Shown: positions 10,190 through 22,045 of the stretch, in pieces | Position numbering within the stretch: the stretch's first letter is position 1 | Layout: each line of letters opens with the position of its first letter | Assembly: GCA_964017185.1 (NCBI GenBank) | Contig: OZ024878.1 | Coordinates: 14,889,351-14,953,350 of the forward strand | DNA from: Rugalucina vietnamica | Taxonomy: Eukaryota > Mollusca > Bivalvia > Lucinida > Lucinidae | Length of the DNA: 64,000 nucleotides | Direction: 5' to 3' | Program-made: the position numbers and the translations under genes | Notes under the pieces: model-generated | The model's database searches: none | Told to the model about the DNA's origin: nothing | What the model saw: only the letters and a program-made list of their open reading frames with translations

Positions 10190-11520
10190 TATCCTTTTGG
10201 TGTACAGTTAACTGAACATGCACGTGATATAATATGTGAATCATTGAGTTAGCAAAACAATATGTAGCCTCTTCAAGCCATAAATTAGAAATGGTATTTT
10301 TACTCAAATCCTTATTAATACATGCATTTCGGTTTATTAAAGAAACTCGTTCCTGTGCGCTTTATTTTGTTGAAATATTTAAACTTACAGCTCTCGAATT
10401 TCATATGTAACTGACTTATAGTTATGAAATTATTATTTTTAATAAAAAAGGGGCCTATTGGAGTGCAATTGCCCACATATTAACTTGAAATATTACACGT
10501 AGTTGCGATTAAACTAAATTGTATTTCGATAGCATGTTGGATATAAATTTTAGAAAATTGCGAGTTTTGTGGAAAATAAAATGTAACAAAAATCATTGAA
10601 GAATCGTACTTATATAATGTCAAAAACTATCCTGTCGACGCAAAATTTTGCTGGACATTTATGTTAAATATTAAATAACGCCGCTCGACAGTTTGAACTA
10701 AACGGTGGTTAAATTTTGATCACTATTGTCAATGTCATTACCCCGAGATGCAGAGTCATAATGTTATTTCTACATAATAATGATTTTTTTTTCACGCGGA
10801 TGATGCTTCAACGCTACGAATAACGAATATTTCCCGAAAACTTGCAGTTTGTTATAAATGATTTCCAAGAAATGTTGTCAATCCTCTTTGAAGCTACTCA
10901 AATCCTTTTATGAATAGCATACGATAAGATAAGAGGCGGGCGTGTTTACGCACATGTGTTCCGCGCACATCAAAAGAATGATTCCAGACGCATAGGTTAT
11001 TGCATAGCTAATTGGTTAATTAGCGCCTACATCAATCAAATGAAACTGGAATGTATTTTATCTTAAAAGACGGTCTTTTGAGACGCTATACATACAATTT
11101 ATTTATTTATTAGAAAAACGGACAATTCCCTAACATTATCGGATTGAATAACCACATCTTGATACGCCTTAAATTTTGTTTTATTAGATGCTAATGTTTA
11201 TATTATCCTTCAGATAGCATCAAAAACCTAATAATTAGTATCCTTTTACGATCAGGTACCATCAGGGTCAGGCCACGACGATTAAGTCGAATCTGTAATA
11301 CTCGCACACGCGCGCGAGCACACATCATGTACAGGCCGTGTACAGCATCACTACAAAGTAATATGCGGGAACGTTCTATATAATATTCTGCACAGACTCA
11401 AGCCATCCTACTGAAAACATATATCTGATCTTCCGTCCAGGTCCAACAAAAGCATTTCATGAAACATGATGTACGTGGAGCCTTGTTATCACTGCCCCGG
11501 TTTAACTGCCTGGTTCATCC
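10190..11520. other. No gene recognised (inside the 10.6 kb element)
   Basis: AT-rich non-coding sequence. A short CGCACACGCGCGCGAGCACA purine/pyrimidine-alternating run occurs near 11302. No coding signature in either strand. Confidence 0.5.
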
Positions 11521-11525
11521 CGGTT

Positions 11526-11700
11526 TAATTGTTTGTTTGTATTGAGGTTAAACGTCCCAGTCAACATTTTTTTCAGTCATGTCGGGACGGAGCCAATGCT
11601 CCCTAGGTATTTACCAGTACTGTAGGGAGTTAAACGAAACTCTCTTAGCTGTTATCCCGCATATCCGCCACATTTACTCAGTGGTAAAGTGAAAGCCGCG
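11526..11700 (-). mobile_element. SINE fragment
   Basis: Shares the TTTGTATTGAGGTTAAACGT..CCCAGTCAACA..GTCGGGACGG block with the fuller SINE at 15768. The promoter half is lost or too diverged to recognise. Confidence 0.55.
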
Positions 11701-11879
11701 TCCGGCACAATATATGGTGGGAATATGCCCGCCGCCCTTTGAGGCCTAAAGAAATAGATGGGCTGTTTGTGTCTTCAGTGAAAGCATATACATGTACGCT
11801 ACTGACTGACCATCGGATTACTGGTTAACTGCTCAGGCGGAGCTTGCTCAAGTTAATCCATACATATATGTCTTACTGG

Positions 11880-11995
11880 CTTGTTAATTTAGTTTTTCCC
11901 CCACCTCGGTTTTTGGAGTGAGAATCTTTTTTTCTGATTGCGCCTTTTCCTGATCGTTGCCTACTTGTACCTTTTTCTGTGGGTGGTTAGATTGA
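11880..11995. repeat. Dispersed repeat shared with 57470-57560 (inverted) and 35240-35290
   Basis: The block CCCACCTCGGTTTTTGGAGT ... GATTGCGCC ... GCCTACTTGTACCTTTTT recurs in reverse complement at 57470-57560. A shorter piece lies near 35250. Origin unknown; likely a transposon fragment. Confidence 0.55.
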
Positions 11996-12472
11996 GGCAC
12001 GTTTTGTACATTCTAATTTTGTGGATAGGAGTCCCATAAAATGAAGGCTACGTCCCTACATGATCATAGCTGTTGACTGGGATGTCTAGCATCAATTCAA
12101 ACAAACAAACATTAAATGCTAAACAGTCACGAGCAGACTGACATAACTACACCGAAGAGCTTTGAAAACGCAAAAGTTGTAATTCAAATGTTTTTCATAT
12201 TTATAAAAATTCGATTTAATAAATTTTGACACAATATAAGCATTCGTTTGTTGTGAATTTCGTATCAAAATAATTTGTAATGTGACTTAACAGTCCTAGA
12301 TATAGCAATTCCACTAAAATCCAAAACTGCAAATAATATCGAGCACGAAAACAATTTGCCCCTTGCCATACACAAAAAAGAAACATTGCTATCTCATTGA
12401 AAACATAAGTTTTTCCAGTTGCACTGATTGTCTGGCAATGATGCTAGCTTGTCTGAATGGTCATAGTCGACG

Positions 12473-12996
12473 TAATCGACCTAATATAGCGTATTTACGT
12501 CGAATCTGTAGAGGCATTAATGCATTGGCCTGCAAAGTTTTGTTTATCAGACCGCCGGGTGTCAACATAGCATGGGAGAGACTGCAGCAGTGCCGTATAG
12601 TTAAAAGATGGCAAATTTGAGGTCATGTGACGTCACATATACGTCATCAAGTTTGTAAAAATCCAATTGTGCCGGATAATTCATTTTCAAAGACCCGTAG
12701 GATGGTCAAAAATGAGACAAAACTAAAACTAAACTAATCGACCTAATATAGCGTATTTACGTCGAATCTGTAGAGGCATTAATGCATTGGCCTGCAAAGT
12801 TTTGTTTGTCAGACCGCCGGGTGTCAACATAGCATGGGAGAGACTGCAGCAGTGCCGTATAGTTAAAAGATGGCAAATTTGAGGTCATGTGACGTCACGT
12901 ATACGTCATCAAGTTTGTAAAAATCCAATTGTGCCGGATAATTCATTTTCAAAGACCCGTAGGATGGTCAAAAATGAGACAAAACTAAAACTAAAC
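12473..12996. repeat. Tandem pair of a 262-bp unit containing TGACGTCA
   Basis: 12473-12734 and 12735-12996 are almost identical. Each unit contains GGTCATGTGACGTCAC (a palindromic CRE-type 8-mer at 12628 and 12890), a ~60-base block from GCATTGGCC to CCGCCGGGTG, and an AAAACTAAAACTAAAC end. No conserved coding frame. The high identity implies a recent duplication. Confidence 0.85.
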
Positions 12997-13289
12997 TGTT
13001 TTTATATACGTATGAATATTTACATTTTTCTAAAACCTCCTTAGATGGACCATTAGATGTTCATCTGTGTTCATACTTCCATGAACAACATTGTGTCACG
13101 CGACGTGACGTAATCCAAACTTGACGTCAAAAAAACATGAATCTCGCTAATCTGATTGGACGTTGTAAACGTCGACGCCGTTCCGCTGTTTGAACACACA
13201 CTGTGTGTAGATTCTCTATTTGCTAGTAAATGTGACCGCCTTGGTGATTTTTCAACAAGCGATAGAGAGAGATGAATGTAAATATAAGC

Positions 13290-13437
13290 AATGAGTTTAA
13301 TTTTTCTGTTGTTCATGGAGCTATGAACCGCAGTGGGTCGCTAGCAAAGCTTACATGAACCCCTTCGGGGTTCATTCACTTTGCACGCGACCCACTGCGG
13401 TTCATAGCTCCATGAACACCAGAAAAATGAAATTCAT
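13290..13437. repeat. ~148-bp palindrome
   Basis: Long inverted arms: GTTCATGGAGCTATGAACCG...GTGGGTCGC against GCGACCCAC...CGGTTCATAGCTCCATGAAC. They extend outward through TTTTTCTG/CAGAAAAA, and a smaller GAACCCC/GGGGTTC hairpin forms the loop. Probably the centre of a foldback MITE whose termini were not resolved. Confidence 0.8.
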
Positions 13438-13439
13438 TT

Positions 13440-14200
13440 CTTAAATAACTACAAGCTTCGTGCGAAAATGGTAAAATAGTTTTCTTCATTAATTCAACTA
13501 GACGCCACATGGCAAAACGTGTAGAATGGCTTTTCATTGCTGTGGATGGTCAGTGACTTTAAAAATGCCGGTTTCATGTAAAAATAGAAGTGGAATACAG
13601 TTACCGACCCCTTTCACCTGTTAAGAAAGACTAAAAATGCCCTTGGTGTAAAAATACTATTTTTTTTTCTCATGTGTTTTCGTTTTTTAAAAGCTCTTCA
13701 GTGTATTAAGTATACACTTTATTGAAAATATGTATACATGTTATCTTTATATGTATGTTGCATGTTTACAGGCAACCTTACTCCATAGAGGACAATTTGT
13801 GAGAGAATTATTATTGTTATTATTATTGCCGAAAACCTGCAATAATCACAAATCGCAAATTTCACGTGAACAATTGGCACTTATTCATCTGTGAAGAACT
13901 GATATTCATTAATAGGTCATATGACACATCCAACCTGCACATGGTCTAAAAGCTGGTTTCAAGGTCTTTATTTTGATATATTTTGCATACCGCTACTTCA
14001 AAAAAAAAAAAAAATGGCAGCATTTAACATATAGCACCAAGAGCCCTGAAAAATCGCAAGTTGTGCCTGAACATCTGACCCGACGCATTGAATTCTTCAT
14101 GGGCTGTGCGAATTCTGTACCAATGATTTACATTGTAGCGACAAGCGGTCTTTAAAACAAAATTCCTAACCGAAAACCTGAATTTTCTAGGTCATTATTT
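13440..14200. other. No gene recognised
   Basis: AT-rich non-coding stretch with short A/T homopolymers. No coding or repeat signature found. Confidence 0.45.
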
Positions 14201-14204
14201 GCTC

Positions 14205-14542
14205 AAGTGCCTGTCCCACTGCGCTTAAGATAGCTTAAGATCGCTTTACGTTTGTGGGGTTCATTTCTTTGGACCCGATGTGCAGATGAAGAAAGCATAA
14301 ACACGTTGGAAAACATTCTACATAATTTGCATGCGCAGTCTAACCACAAAACTGGTGACTTAATTAACGATCGTAGGATTGCTTACGATTCCGTGGGACC
14401 GGTACTTTAAGTTCCAGTCCCACTGCGCTTACGATCGCAATACGATGGAAAACATTTACAAATGCATTCGCAGTCTTATCAATAATCTTATGATTAGACA
14501 ATCGTACGATTGCTTACGATTCAGCGGGACCGGCACTTTAGA
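14205..14542. mobile_element. Two abutting MITEs with GTCCCACTGCGCTTA ends
   Basis: A left element (about 14205-14408) and a right element (about 14409-14542) each begin with GTCCCACTGCGCTTA. Each ends with GATTGCTTACGATTC, then GTGGGACCGG or GCGGGACCGG and a CACTTT/TACTTT tail. These are inverted termini with subterminal TTACGAT words. Both are non-coding. Confidence 0.65.
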
Positions 14543-15765
14543 AAAGAAAATGTGTCTTTTGTGTTAATTAAAGCCAAATAAAATGCATTCAGAATTTTTC
14601 GATATTCAATGCCGTAAACAATGTACCGTAATTTATGCAAGGCAGCACAGCACATTTGACCACGGTCCGCTGCACACAGATATATTCCGTGATTCGTTCT
14701 TTTTAAACTAAGGAAAATTAATATTCTAACTCTTGGAAATGCACTTTCTGCAAAAAAAGTTCAGGCATAGTCGAAAAATATTCGGTTAGCAACATTCAAT
14801 GAAAAATAGGGGCGTGCTTAAAACTTTTGAGTATAATGACTGTAAAGTTTCGTTTTAAAATTTGTTGTTGCCGTTGTTTAGTATTTAGGATTGTTATAGG
14901 TAGATTTAATAAGATGCAGTTATATTTAATTTGAAAACAATCTGTTCTAACTATATTATTTTGGATGTTTCTTTGGCGAAAATAAAAACTATAATTATAT
15001 AAAATGCAACATTGTAACATTTTTGTTTTCGAAATTTTTACGCAATCAAGTTACCAAGTAGCTCACCAAGACTGCATAGAGTGTATGTAATCTTTGCTAC
15101 AATGAAGACATTTGTAAGCAAAATGCATGTTAGGTAATTGGTTGACAGGACTCTTTGAAACTGTATTTATTCGTGTTGCCAAAAGGTTGATTTATGTAAA
15201 TTGTGTTTGCTTGTATATCAATAAATTATGACTGAGACGTCATACATGTAGCTTATCATTCCCCTGCACCTTTGATTAATTATCTGACCGAACCCCATAT
15301 GTTGTCTGCAAATCTGTTTAATTAAACGTGGAGGGAAAACGAATGTTTCGTTTTGATCCTTATCATGAGAAAAACTGTCATCGGTTCTGGTCACACAACA
15401 GACTCGAAAGTGTATAATAATTTGTCGAACAGAATATCATATGATTAAATATGGTCTAATCACGGACTTAATAATTATGGTTAGACTATCATTACATATA
15501 CAACTCTATCACCGTCCAATGCCAACACCGAACATGAAACCTGAATTTAAATACCACGGGCGATGCCAGAAATGAATATTCATCAAATAATTCGAAAAAT
15601 CTGTTATATTGCACCATAACATGTTAAGCTGGTTTCACGGGATGGTCTCTGAACTGGTATTCCCCACTATAAGACATTCGGCTTTTTTACTGGAAAAGTC
15701 GGTGTTTTATTCCAAACACGATAGAAAACGCATTTCTGTTACACTTGTTATCGTTATGTAAAAAC
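14543..15765. other. No gene recognised
   Basis: AT-rich; scattered short frames only. Nothing with family signature, tRNA fold or clear repeat structure was identified. Confidence 0.45.
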
Positions 15766-15960
15766 AAATGGTTTTGTTTGTACTGAGGTTTAATGTTCCA
15801 GTCAACAATTTTCAGTCATTTCGGGACGGTCACCGCTTCTTGGGTATAAACCAGTGCTGTGGGGAGTCAACAGGGTGCCGCCACGGTGGGAATCGAACCC
15901 AGGACCTCTTGAATCGGAGTCCGAGTGTTCTCACGGTTATCACAGGAACTGTTATATTGC
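15766..15960 (-). mobile_element. tRNA-derived SINE
   Basis: On the minus strand a tRNA-like head with a B box (complement of GGAATCGAACCC at about 15889-15900) is preceded by an A-box-like GATAACCGTGAGAAC. A body with GACTGAAAATTGTTGACTGG follows, and a TTAAACCTCAGTACAAACAA tail. Pol III-type SINE; the tail presumably matches a partner LINE. Confidence 0.7.
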
Positions 15961-16188
15961 ACCTTAAGCTGGTTTCACAGCATGTTTGCCGACCGAGCGT
16001 CCAGTTCCCCACAGTAAGCTAGTCGGATTTTACATATACAGCTTAGTTTGTCAGCTTTAAACACTGTTAAAGTATCAATGGCCAATTGTGCAATATTTCA
16101 GCGACCAATATCGTATTTCAGTACATTTTAGTTGTGTATAACTGGTAATTAATATTTGTGTTACGTGTTTGTAGCAATTGATTTTTCG

Positions 16189-16452
16189 CATTACGAAAAC
16201 GTGTCCATGCAATATACAGATTTATTTTTCAGCTGTAAAAATTGAAAATAGCAGCAGAAAAACTTATATTATTAATATTATTGCTCAAATCATAGATCAT
16301 GGGTACACTTTAAAACCGCCTCGCCTAGGCGGCTCCACAATCTATGGTTTGGACCAAAGATAAGAAAAAATATGTATACCCCTGCATACCTAAGTTTTAC
16401 TGTATGAAAGTGGGGTTTAATTGGGTATTCATTGCACGGACATATTATCCGA
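16189..16452. mobile_element. Hairpin MITE family 2
   Basis: Left end CATTACGAAAACGTGTCCAT and inverted right end ATTGCACGGACATATTATCC. The central hairpin ACCGCCTCGCCTAGGCGGC is diverged from the usual form. Flanking ATAGATC/ATAGATT arms retained. Confidence 0.75.
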
Positions 16453-17267
16453 ACCGAACGCCACCTAAATGAAAAAGAAGTAATTATATCAGCTATATGT
16501 ATACAGGATTTTTGGTTTTGTACATTTAAAAGCCACTGCATTCCCAATACGTGCTAAACAAAAGCAAAACTGACACTGTATATGTGAAAACAATAGCAAG
16601 AAAAATACGTATACGATCACTTTATGTTTAATTATACCGGCCTTTCTTTAGGGTGGTTTAAGAATATTCAGTAACAGGCATGCAATCCGATGTCGGTGTG
16701 TCATCTGGCCTAGCATGAGTATTATTTTTGTATATTCCCCGCATACCCCTTATGTAATTTACGTATTACACGTTCTTTCACATGCTGAAAACACACCCTG
16801 AACCGATTAAAATGTTTCTCGAACGATATCGCAAAGATAACAGTCAGTGGCATAGATTTGATTCTGTAAAACGCTGTATGTTGAAGTGTGATCAAGGCGT
16901 AAGCAGTGTATTGTTATTTCAAAATATCATTTCTGTACATGTTTTAAATCAATCTGTGGTATAGTGCGATTACTAGTTATCAAAAATTATACATGTACCA
17001 TTGTAAATGCAGCAGTATATATGTATACGTAAGGGGTGCAAAAAGATTGCAAATGCCAGTCTTTGAACATGTAAAACAACGCAACGAAATGAAACAAACA
17101 TTCACGTTTACAGAAGCCTGATACGTGAATCAGTAAATATTAGCTTACTCAGTAATACACGTATCATTGTAAATGCGGTAAGCTAAAGGCATACACAAAG
17201 TATGCAAAACGAATGTTAATGCCAGACTTTGAACATGTACAGCAAAACAACCAACAAAACGGCCCCG

Positions 17268-17390
17268 GGTCATTTCGCCCGTGAGTTGTTTCGCCCGTGA
17301 GTCGTTTCGCCCGTGAGTGGTTTCGCCCTGGGTCGTTTCGCCCGTGAGTCGTTTCGCCCCTATTTGGTGAGTCGTTTCGCCCTTATTTTT
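17268..17390. repeat. Minisatellite with GTCGTTTCGCCCGTGA-type unit
   Basis: About seven copies of a ~16-base unit (GTTTCGCCCGTGAGTC and variants). They interrupt one unit of the ~165-bp array between the AACAAAACG and CCCATATTGCTAATGCC parts. Confidence 0.85.
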
Positions 17391-17556
17391 CTACCATGCC
17401 CATATTGCTAATGCCAGTTTTTGAACATGTACAACAGCGCAACCAAACGAAATAAACATTAATGTTTGCGGAAGATACGTAAATAAGCCATCAAATATTG
17501 ACATAGCTAGATGTATACATACCATTTTAAATGCGGCAAGCTAAAGGCATGCATAA

Positions 17557-18521
17557 GGCTGCGTTCACATAGAAATATACGGTATACTGTATACGGTATT
17601 CGCTATACGCTATTCGGTATTCGCTATACGCTATACGGGCACGGCGGTTCACATAGAAGTAGCATGTGCTTTCAATACGCTCTTTTTGTGAGTTTGAAAA
17701 AAGTTGCGAATTCGGTATTTTGAAAAAAAAAGTATGGCTTCTTCAGAAGAAGATACTAGCCGAGGAGGAGGAGGAGGCGGCAATACCAAGAAAAACAGAC
17801 GCATATTGGTTCGACAGCACTTTGAAATGCGGCCTGTGTTGGTCGAATTTAACACAACATTCCTGAATTTCATGTATTATTTCAGCCATTCACTCTCATT
17901 GAAAACGTGGAAACTTTCTGATATGCATGCCATTATTTATTATCAATACTAGTAAATTTATCCAAATTGAACCAACAGAAATTTGACATGTGACCTAGAC
18001 GACATTGTCCTTTCAAAATTAAATCCTCCAATGACACACCCGGGTCCCACCAATTTTGGTGATGAAACATGTAGGCACCTATAAACACCGGGGAGGAGTA
18101 TGGGGACAAACAAGCAAACAAACAAACAAAAAACAAAACAAACAAACGTTACTTGAATTATAGTATTATGAGAAGTTCGTTAAGTTATTTACGTTGTTTT
18201 ACATATTCATGAGGATTCAAATATATGACTTTATTGTGTTAAAATTATTTTAAACTTAGTTTTCTAACAAAACACTCTATAGCTTGTGTAAATGAAAAAT
18301 TCAGAACAGCAAAACCAGTATATGCTATACGAAAATCGAACATGTTCGATTCCCACTATACTATACTATACGCACCTATACGCGCCTATACGACCTTTTC
18401 GAATAGTGCCCTCTCATGTGACCTGTTGTATGGAAATCATAATGTTTGATTTCAAGTATTCGCGTGCCCTCAAAAACGTACACCGTATACCCGAATAGTC
18501 TACTCCTATGTGACCGCAGCC
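17557..18521 (+). mobile_element. PIF/Harbinger-like element, TSD TAA
   Basis: Termini GGCTGCGTTCACATAG and CTATGTGACCGCAGCC are inverted with one mismatch. They are flanked by TAA at 17554-17556 and 18522-18524. Uninterrupted units of the surrounding array read CATAAGGTATG, so the empty site is known. A TWA duplication with GG-starting ends fits PIF/Harbinger. A frame at 17733-17952 (Gly-run then RRILVRQHFEMRP) may be a remnant of the transposase N-terminus. Subterminal CTATACG words are repeated at both ends. Confidence 0.75.
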
Positions 18522-20179
18522 TAAGGTATGCAAAATGATTGGAAATGCCAGTCTTTTAACATGTACAACAACGCAATCAAAAGAAACAAAAATTAACGTT
18601 TACGGAAGATACGTAAATAAGTAATCAAATATTGGCATAACCAATATTATACATACCATTGTAAATGCGGCAAGCTAAAGGCATACATAGGGTATGCAAA
18701 ATGGTTGTAAATGCCAGTCTTTGAACATGTACAAAAACGCAACCAAACGAAACAAATATTTACGTTTACGGAAGATACGTAAATCAGCTATCAAATTTAG
18801 GCATAGCCAATAGTATACATACCATTGCAAATGCGGCAAGCTAAAGGCACACATAGGGTATGCAAAATGATTGCTAATGCCAGTCTTTGAATATATACAA
18901 CAACGCAATCAAAAGCAACAAAGATTAACGTTTACGGAAGATACGTAAATAAGTAATTAAATATTGGCATAGCCAATATTATACATACCATTGTAAATGC
19001 GGCAAGCTAAAGGCACACATAAGGTATGCAAAATGATTGCAAATGCCAGTCTTTGAACATGTACAAAAACGCAACCAAACGAAACAAATACTTACGTTTA
19101 CAGACGATACGTAAATCAGCTATCAAACTTAGGCATTGCCAATAGTATACATACCATTGTAAATGCGGCAAGATAAAGGCACACATAGGGTATGCAAAAT
19201 GATTGCTAATGCCAGTCTTTGGACATGTAAACAACGTTATCAAAAGAGACAAACATTCGCATTTACGGAAGATACGTAAATCAGATATCAAATATTGACA
19301 TTTCAATGATATGCATGCCTTGGTAAATGCGGCAAGCTAAATGCACACATAGGATATGTAAAATATTTGCAAATGTCAATATTTACACATGCAAAACAAC
19401 GCAAGAAAATAAAAGTCAAATTCATCGCAACATTTACCTGTCATGTAAATTCACAGCAAATTTCGACTCAACATTTGCCAAGTATTTTATTAATATGCAA
19501 GCACCAGTAAATTTTTGATACATTTACTTTTATGAAGAAACCATTGTAAATGATAAGCGCATGTAATTCCATAAATTTACCAAATATTTGCATATGTTTG
19601 TAAATTCGCGTAAATCGAGGTTTTCATGCAGTGAAACAAGGAAATAAAACTAAACTGACACCGTTAAAATATCCAATCCATTTAACCGTTACAAACTGTC
19701 AAGAAATAAGTTATTAAGTCGAATACAGTTCCATGCAATGAATCGAATTTATCCAAGCTAATCTGTATCAACATGATCAACTTTTTATGTTGACTACACT
19801 TCGAGTTTCTTCGAAATAAGATAAAAAAAAATACTGTCAGGAAATGAAGATTAATTGGAAACGAACTAACACAGCTTGTATTTAGTTGTAAAAGATCTTT
19901 GAACACCATTTACAAACTAACGGGAATAAAAAATGCACATAGGAAAAATGTATAATGTTCGAACCGTCGAACGACATGTGCAAATAAGCATGTTTCCGAT
20001 TTTCCGACATTTAATTATCTTTGAGTACAAACGTATCAGGGTGAAAATGTCGATCAGATTCAAACACCCAAAATGACCTACCTCAGACCAATAATGTGGG
20101 CAAGGACTATTCAACCTACTCATCAGACCTGCCTCCAGCTGAACAAGTGTTGCAAATTATGAGACAGTCTAATATAGTG

Positions 20180-20425
20180 GGCCCAGTTGTTCAAAACTTC
20201 GTTATTTTAATGCTGTCGTTAAGCCCTCAATTTGTTGACGATATATGTATATCTTCTTCAAAAGCAAATACACTATTATTTTTTGTTGAAAAAAAATGTG
20301 AGAATCCTTTGCAATGCAAAGGATTCTCACATTTTTTTTCAACAAAAAATAACAGTGTATTTGTACAATTGCCATTTGAAATTTTAACGAATCATTAACT
20401 AACGACATCGTTAATTTTGAACATA
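20180..20425. mobile_element. Hairpin MITE family 3 (GGGCCCAGTTGTTCAAAA), copy 1
   Basis: The left end is GGGCCCAGTTGTTCAAAACT. The centre is GTGAGAATCCTTTGCA, with its complement joined at the middle and poly-A/T shoulders. The right arm TTTTGAACA is truncated by about 14 bases relative to the copy at 21398. Confidence 0.8.
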
Positions 20426-21397
20426 CTCGCACCAAAGACTCTACAGGCTCATGATCTTCAGAGGGAAAGGATGCTCATTTTGCAGCACACAATTGTTCGT
20501 CGGACTAAAGAAATGTTGGCCGGTGGTTTACGGATGTTGCTGCCCCTGACACTGACTGGTGCCGGTGCAGAAAAAAAAACAGGACTACATGCCTCAACTG
20601 CTCGCTTCACTCGAAGCCTGAACTACTGCAAGTCAGATCAAAGGTCATTAAAGTGGGATAAGTGGTAGAATATGATGCTTTTGAAACAATTTTGACCCAG
20701 GATTTGTTTTCGCCCGCCAACGGCGGCATACGGGCGTTTTTAATAGCAATTATATAGATAGATCCATACCAGATTTTAGACGAGCGTTTACGAGACCAAT
20801 GGGTAACGGATCATTACGAAAACTTGCCCATGCAATATACACAAATTTTTTAAGTTGTAAAAAAATGAAAATTTTCAGTAGAAAATGTTTGCCTTTTTTC
20901 TTATTTTTGCTCAAAACATAGATTGTGGTACGTTAGAACCGCCTCGTCACTACAGTTCCATGCAATGAATCGAATTTATCCATGCTAATCTGTATCAACA
21001 TGATCAACTTTTTATGTTGACTACACTTCGAGTTTCTTCAGACTTAGATAAAAAAAAATACTGTCAGGAAATGAAGATTAATTGGAAACGAACTAACACA
21101 GCTTGTATTTAGTTGTAAAAGATCTTTAAAGCTCCGTTGACAAACTAACGGGAATCGAAAATGCACATAGGAAAAATGTATAATGTTCGAACCGTCGAAC
21201 GACAAGTAAGCATGTTTCCGATTTTCCGACGTTTAATTATCTTTGAGTACAAACGTATCAGGGTGAAAATGTCGATCAGATGCAAACACCCAAAATGACC
21301 TACCTCAGACCAATAATGTGGGCAAGGACTATTCAACCTACTCATCAGACCTGCCTCCAGCTGAACAAGTGTTGCAAATTATGAGACATTATAGATC

Positions 21398-21652
21398 TTT
21401 GGGCCCAGTTGTTCAAAACTTCGTTATTTTAATGCTGTCGTTAAGCCCTCAATTTGTTGACGATATATGTATATCTTCTTCAAAAGCAAATACACTATTA
21501 TTTTTTGTTGAAAAAATGTGAGAATCCTTTGCAATGCAAAGGATTCTCACATTTTTTTCAACAAAAAAAATAACAGTGTATTTGTACAATTGCCATTTGA
21601 AATTTTAACGAATCATTAACTAACGACATCGTTAATTTTGAACAACTGGCCC
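21398..21652. mobile_element. Hairpin MITE family 3, copy 2, complete
   Basis: Both termini are present: GGGCCCAGTTGTTCAAAACT and inverted TTTTGAACAACTGGCCCC. The central GTGAGAATCCTTTGCA palindrome is intact. A third family member lies at 35187-35448. Confidence 0.85.
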
Positions 21653-22045
21653 CTGGAATACTCGCACCAAAGACTCTACAGGCTCATGATCTTCAGAGGG
21701 AAAGGATGCTCATTTTGCAGCACACAATTGTTCGTCGGACTAAAGAAATGTTGGCCGGTGGTTTACGGATGTTGCTGCCCCTGACACTGACTGGTGCCGG
21801 TGCAAAAAAAAAAAAAAAAAAAAAAAAACAGGACTACATGCCTCAATTGCTCGCTTCATTCGAAGCCTGAACTACTGCAAGTCAGATCAAAGGTCATTAA
21901 AGTGGGATAAGTGGTAGAATATGATGCTTTTGAAACATTTGTTTTCGACTGCCAACGGCGGCATACGGGCGTTTTTATTAGCAATTATATAGATAGATCC
22001 ATACCAGATTTTAGACGAGCGTTTACGAGACCAATGGGTAACGGA

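Larger units (their letters stand above)
16985..19400. repeat. Tandem array, ~165-bp unit (right subterminal array)
   Basis: Unit landmarks recur in order: CATTGTAAATGCGGCAAGCT, AAAGGCACACATA, GGTATGCAAAATGATTG, AATGCCAGTCTTTGAACATG, CGCAACCAAACGAAAC, GGAAGATACGTAAAT. Copies at 16985-17270 and 17400-17556 precede two insertions (17268-17390 and 17557-18521). More regular copies run 18525-19370. Short frames here are repeat shadows. Confidence 0.85.
9032..19633. mobile_element. Putative 10.6 kb DNA transposon with CACTGCATGAAAA termini
   Basis: The left end (9032-9057) and the inverted right end (19608-19633) match at 23 of 26 bases, beginning CACTGCATGAAAA. Inside each end lie repetitive subterminal sequences rich in GTAAATGC, CGTAAAT and TTTGCATA. 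At the right these become a tandem array with a ~165-bp period. CACTG ends with long subterminal repeats resemble EnSpm/CACTA elements, which duplicate 3 bp. Here AAA flanks both ends, but the poly-A makes that uninformative. No transposase was found inside, so it would be non-autonomous or gutted. Superfamily assignment is inference. Confidence 0.5.

Noticed and set aside
17704..17952. An intact Harbinger transposase gene
   Set aside because: Only a short N-terminal-like frame with no DDE catalytic region before the right terminus; kept as a weak remnant within the element.
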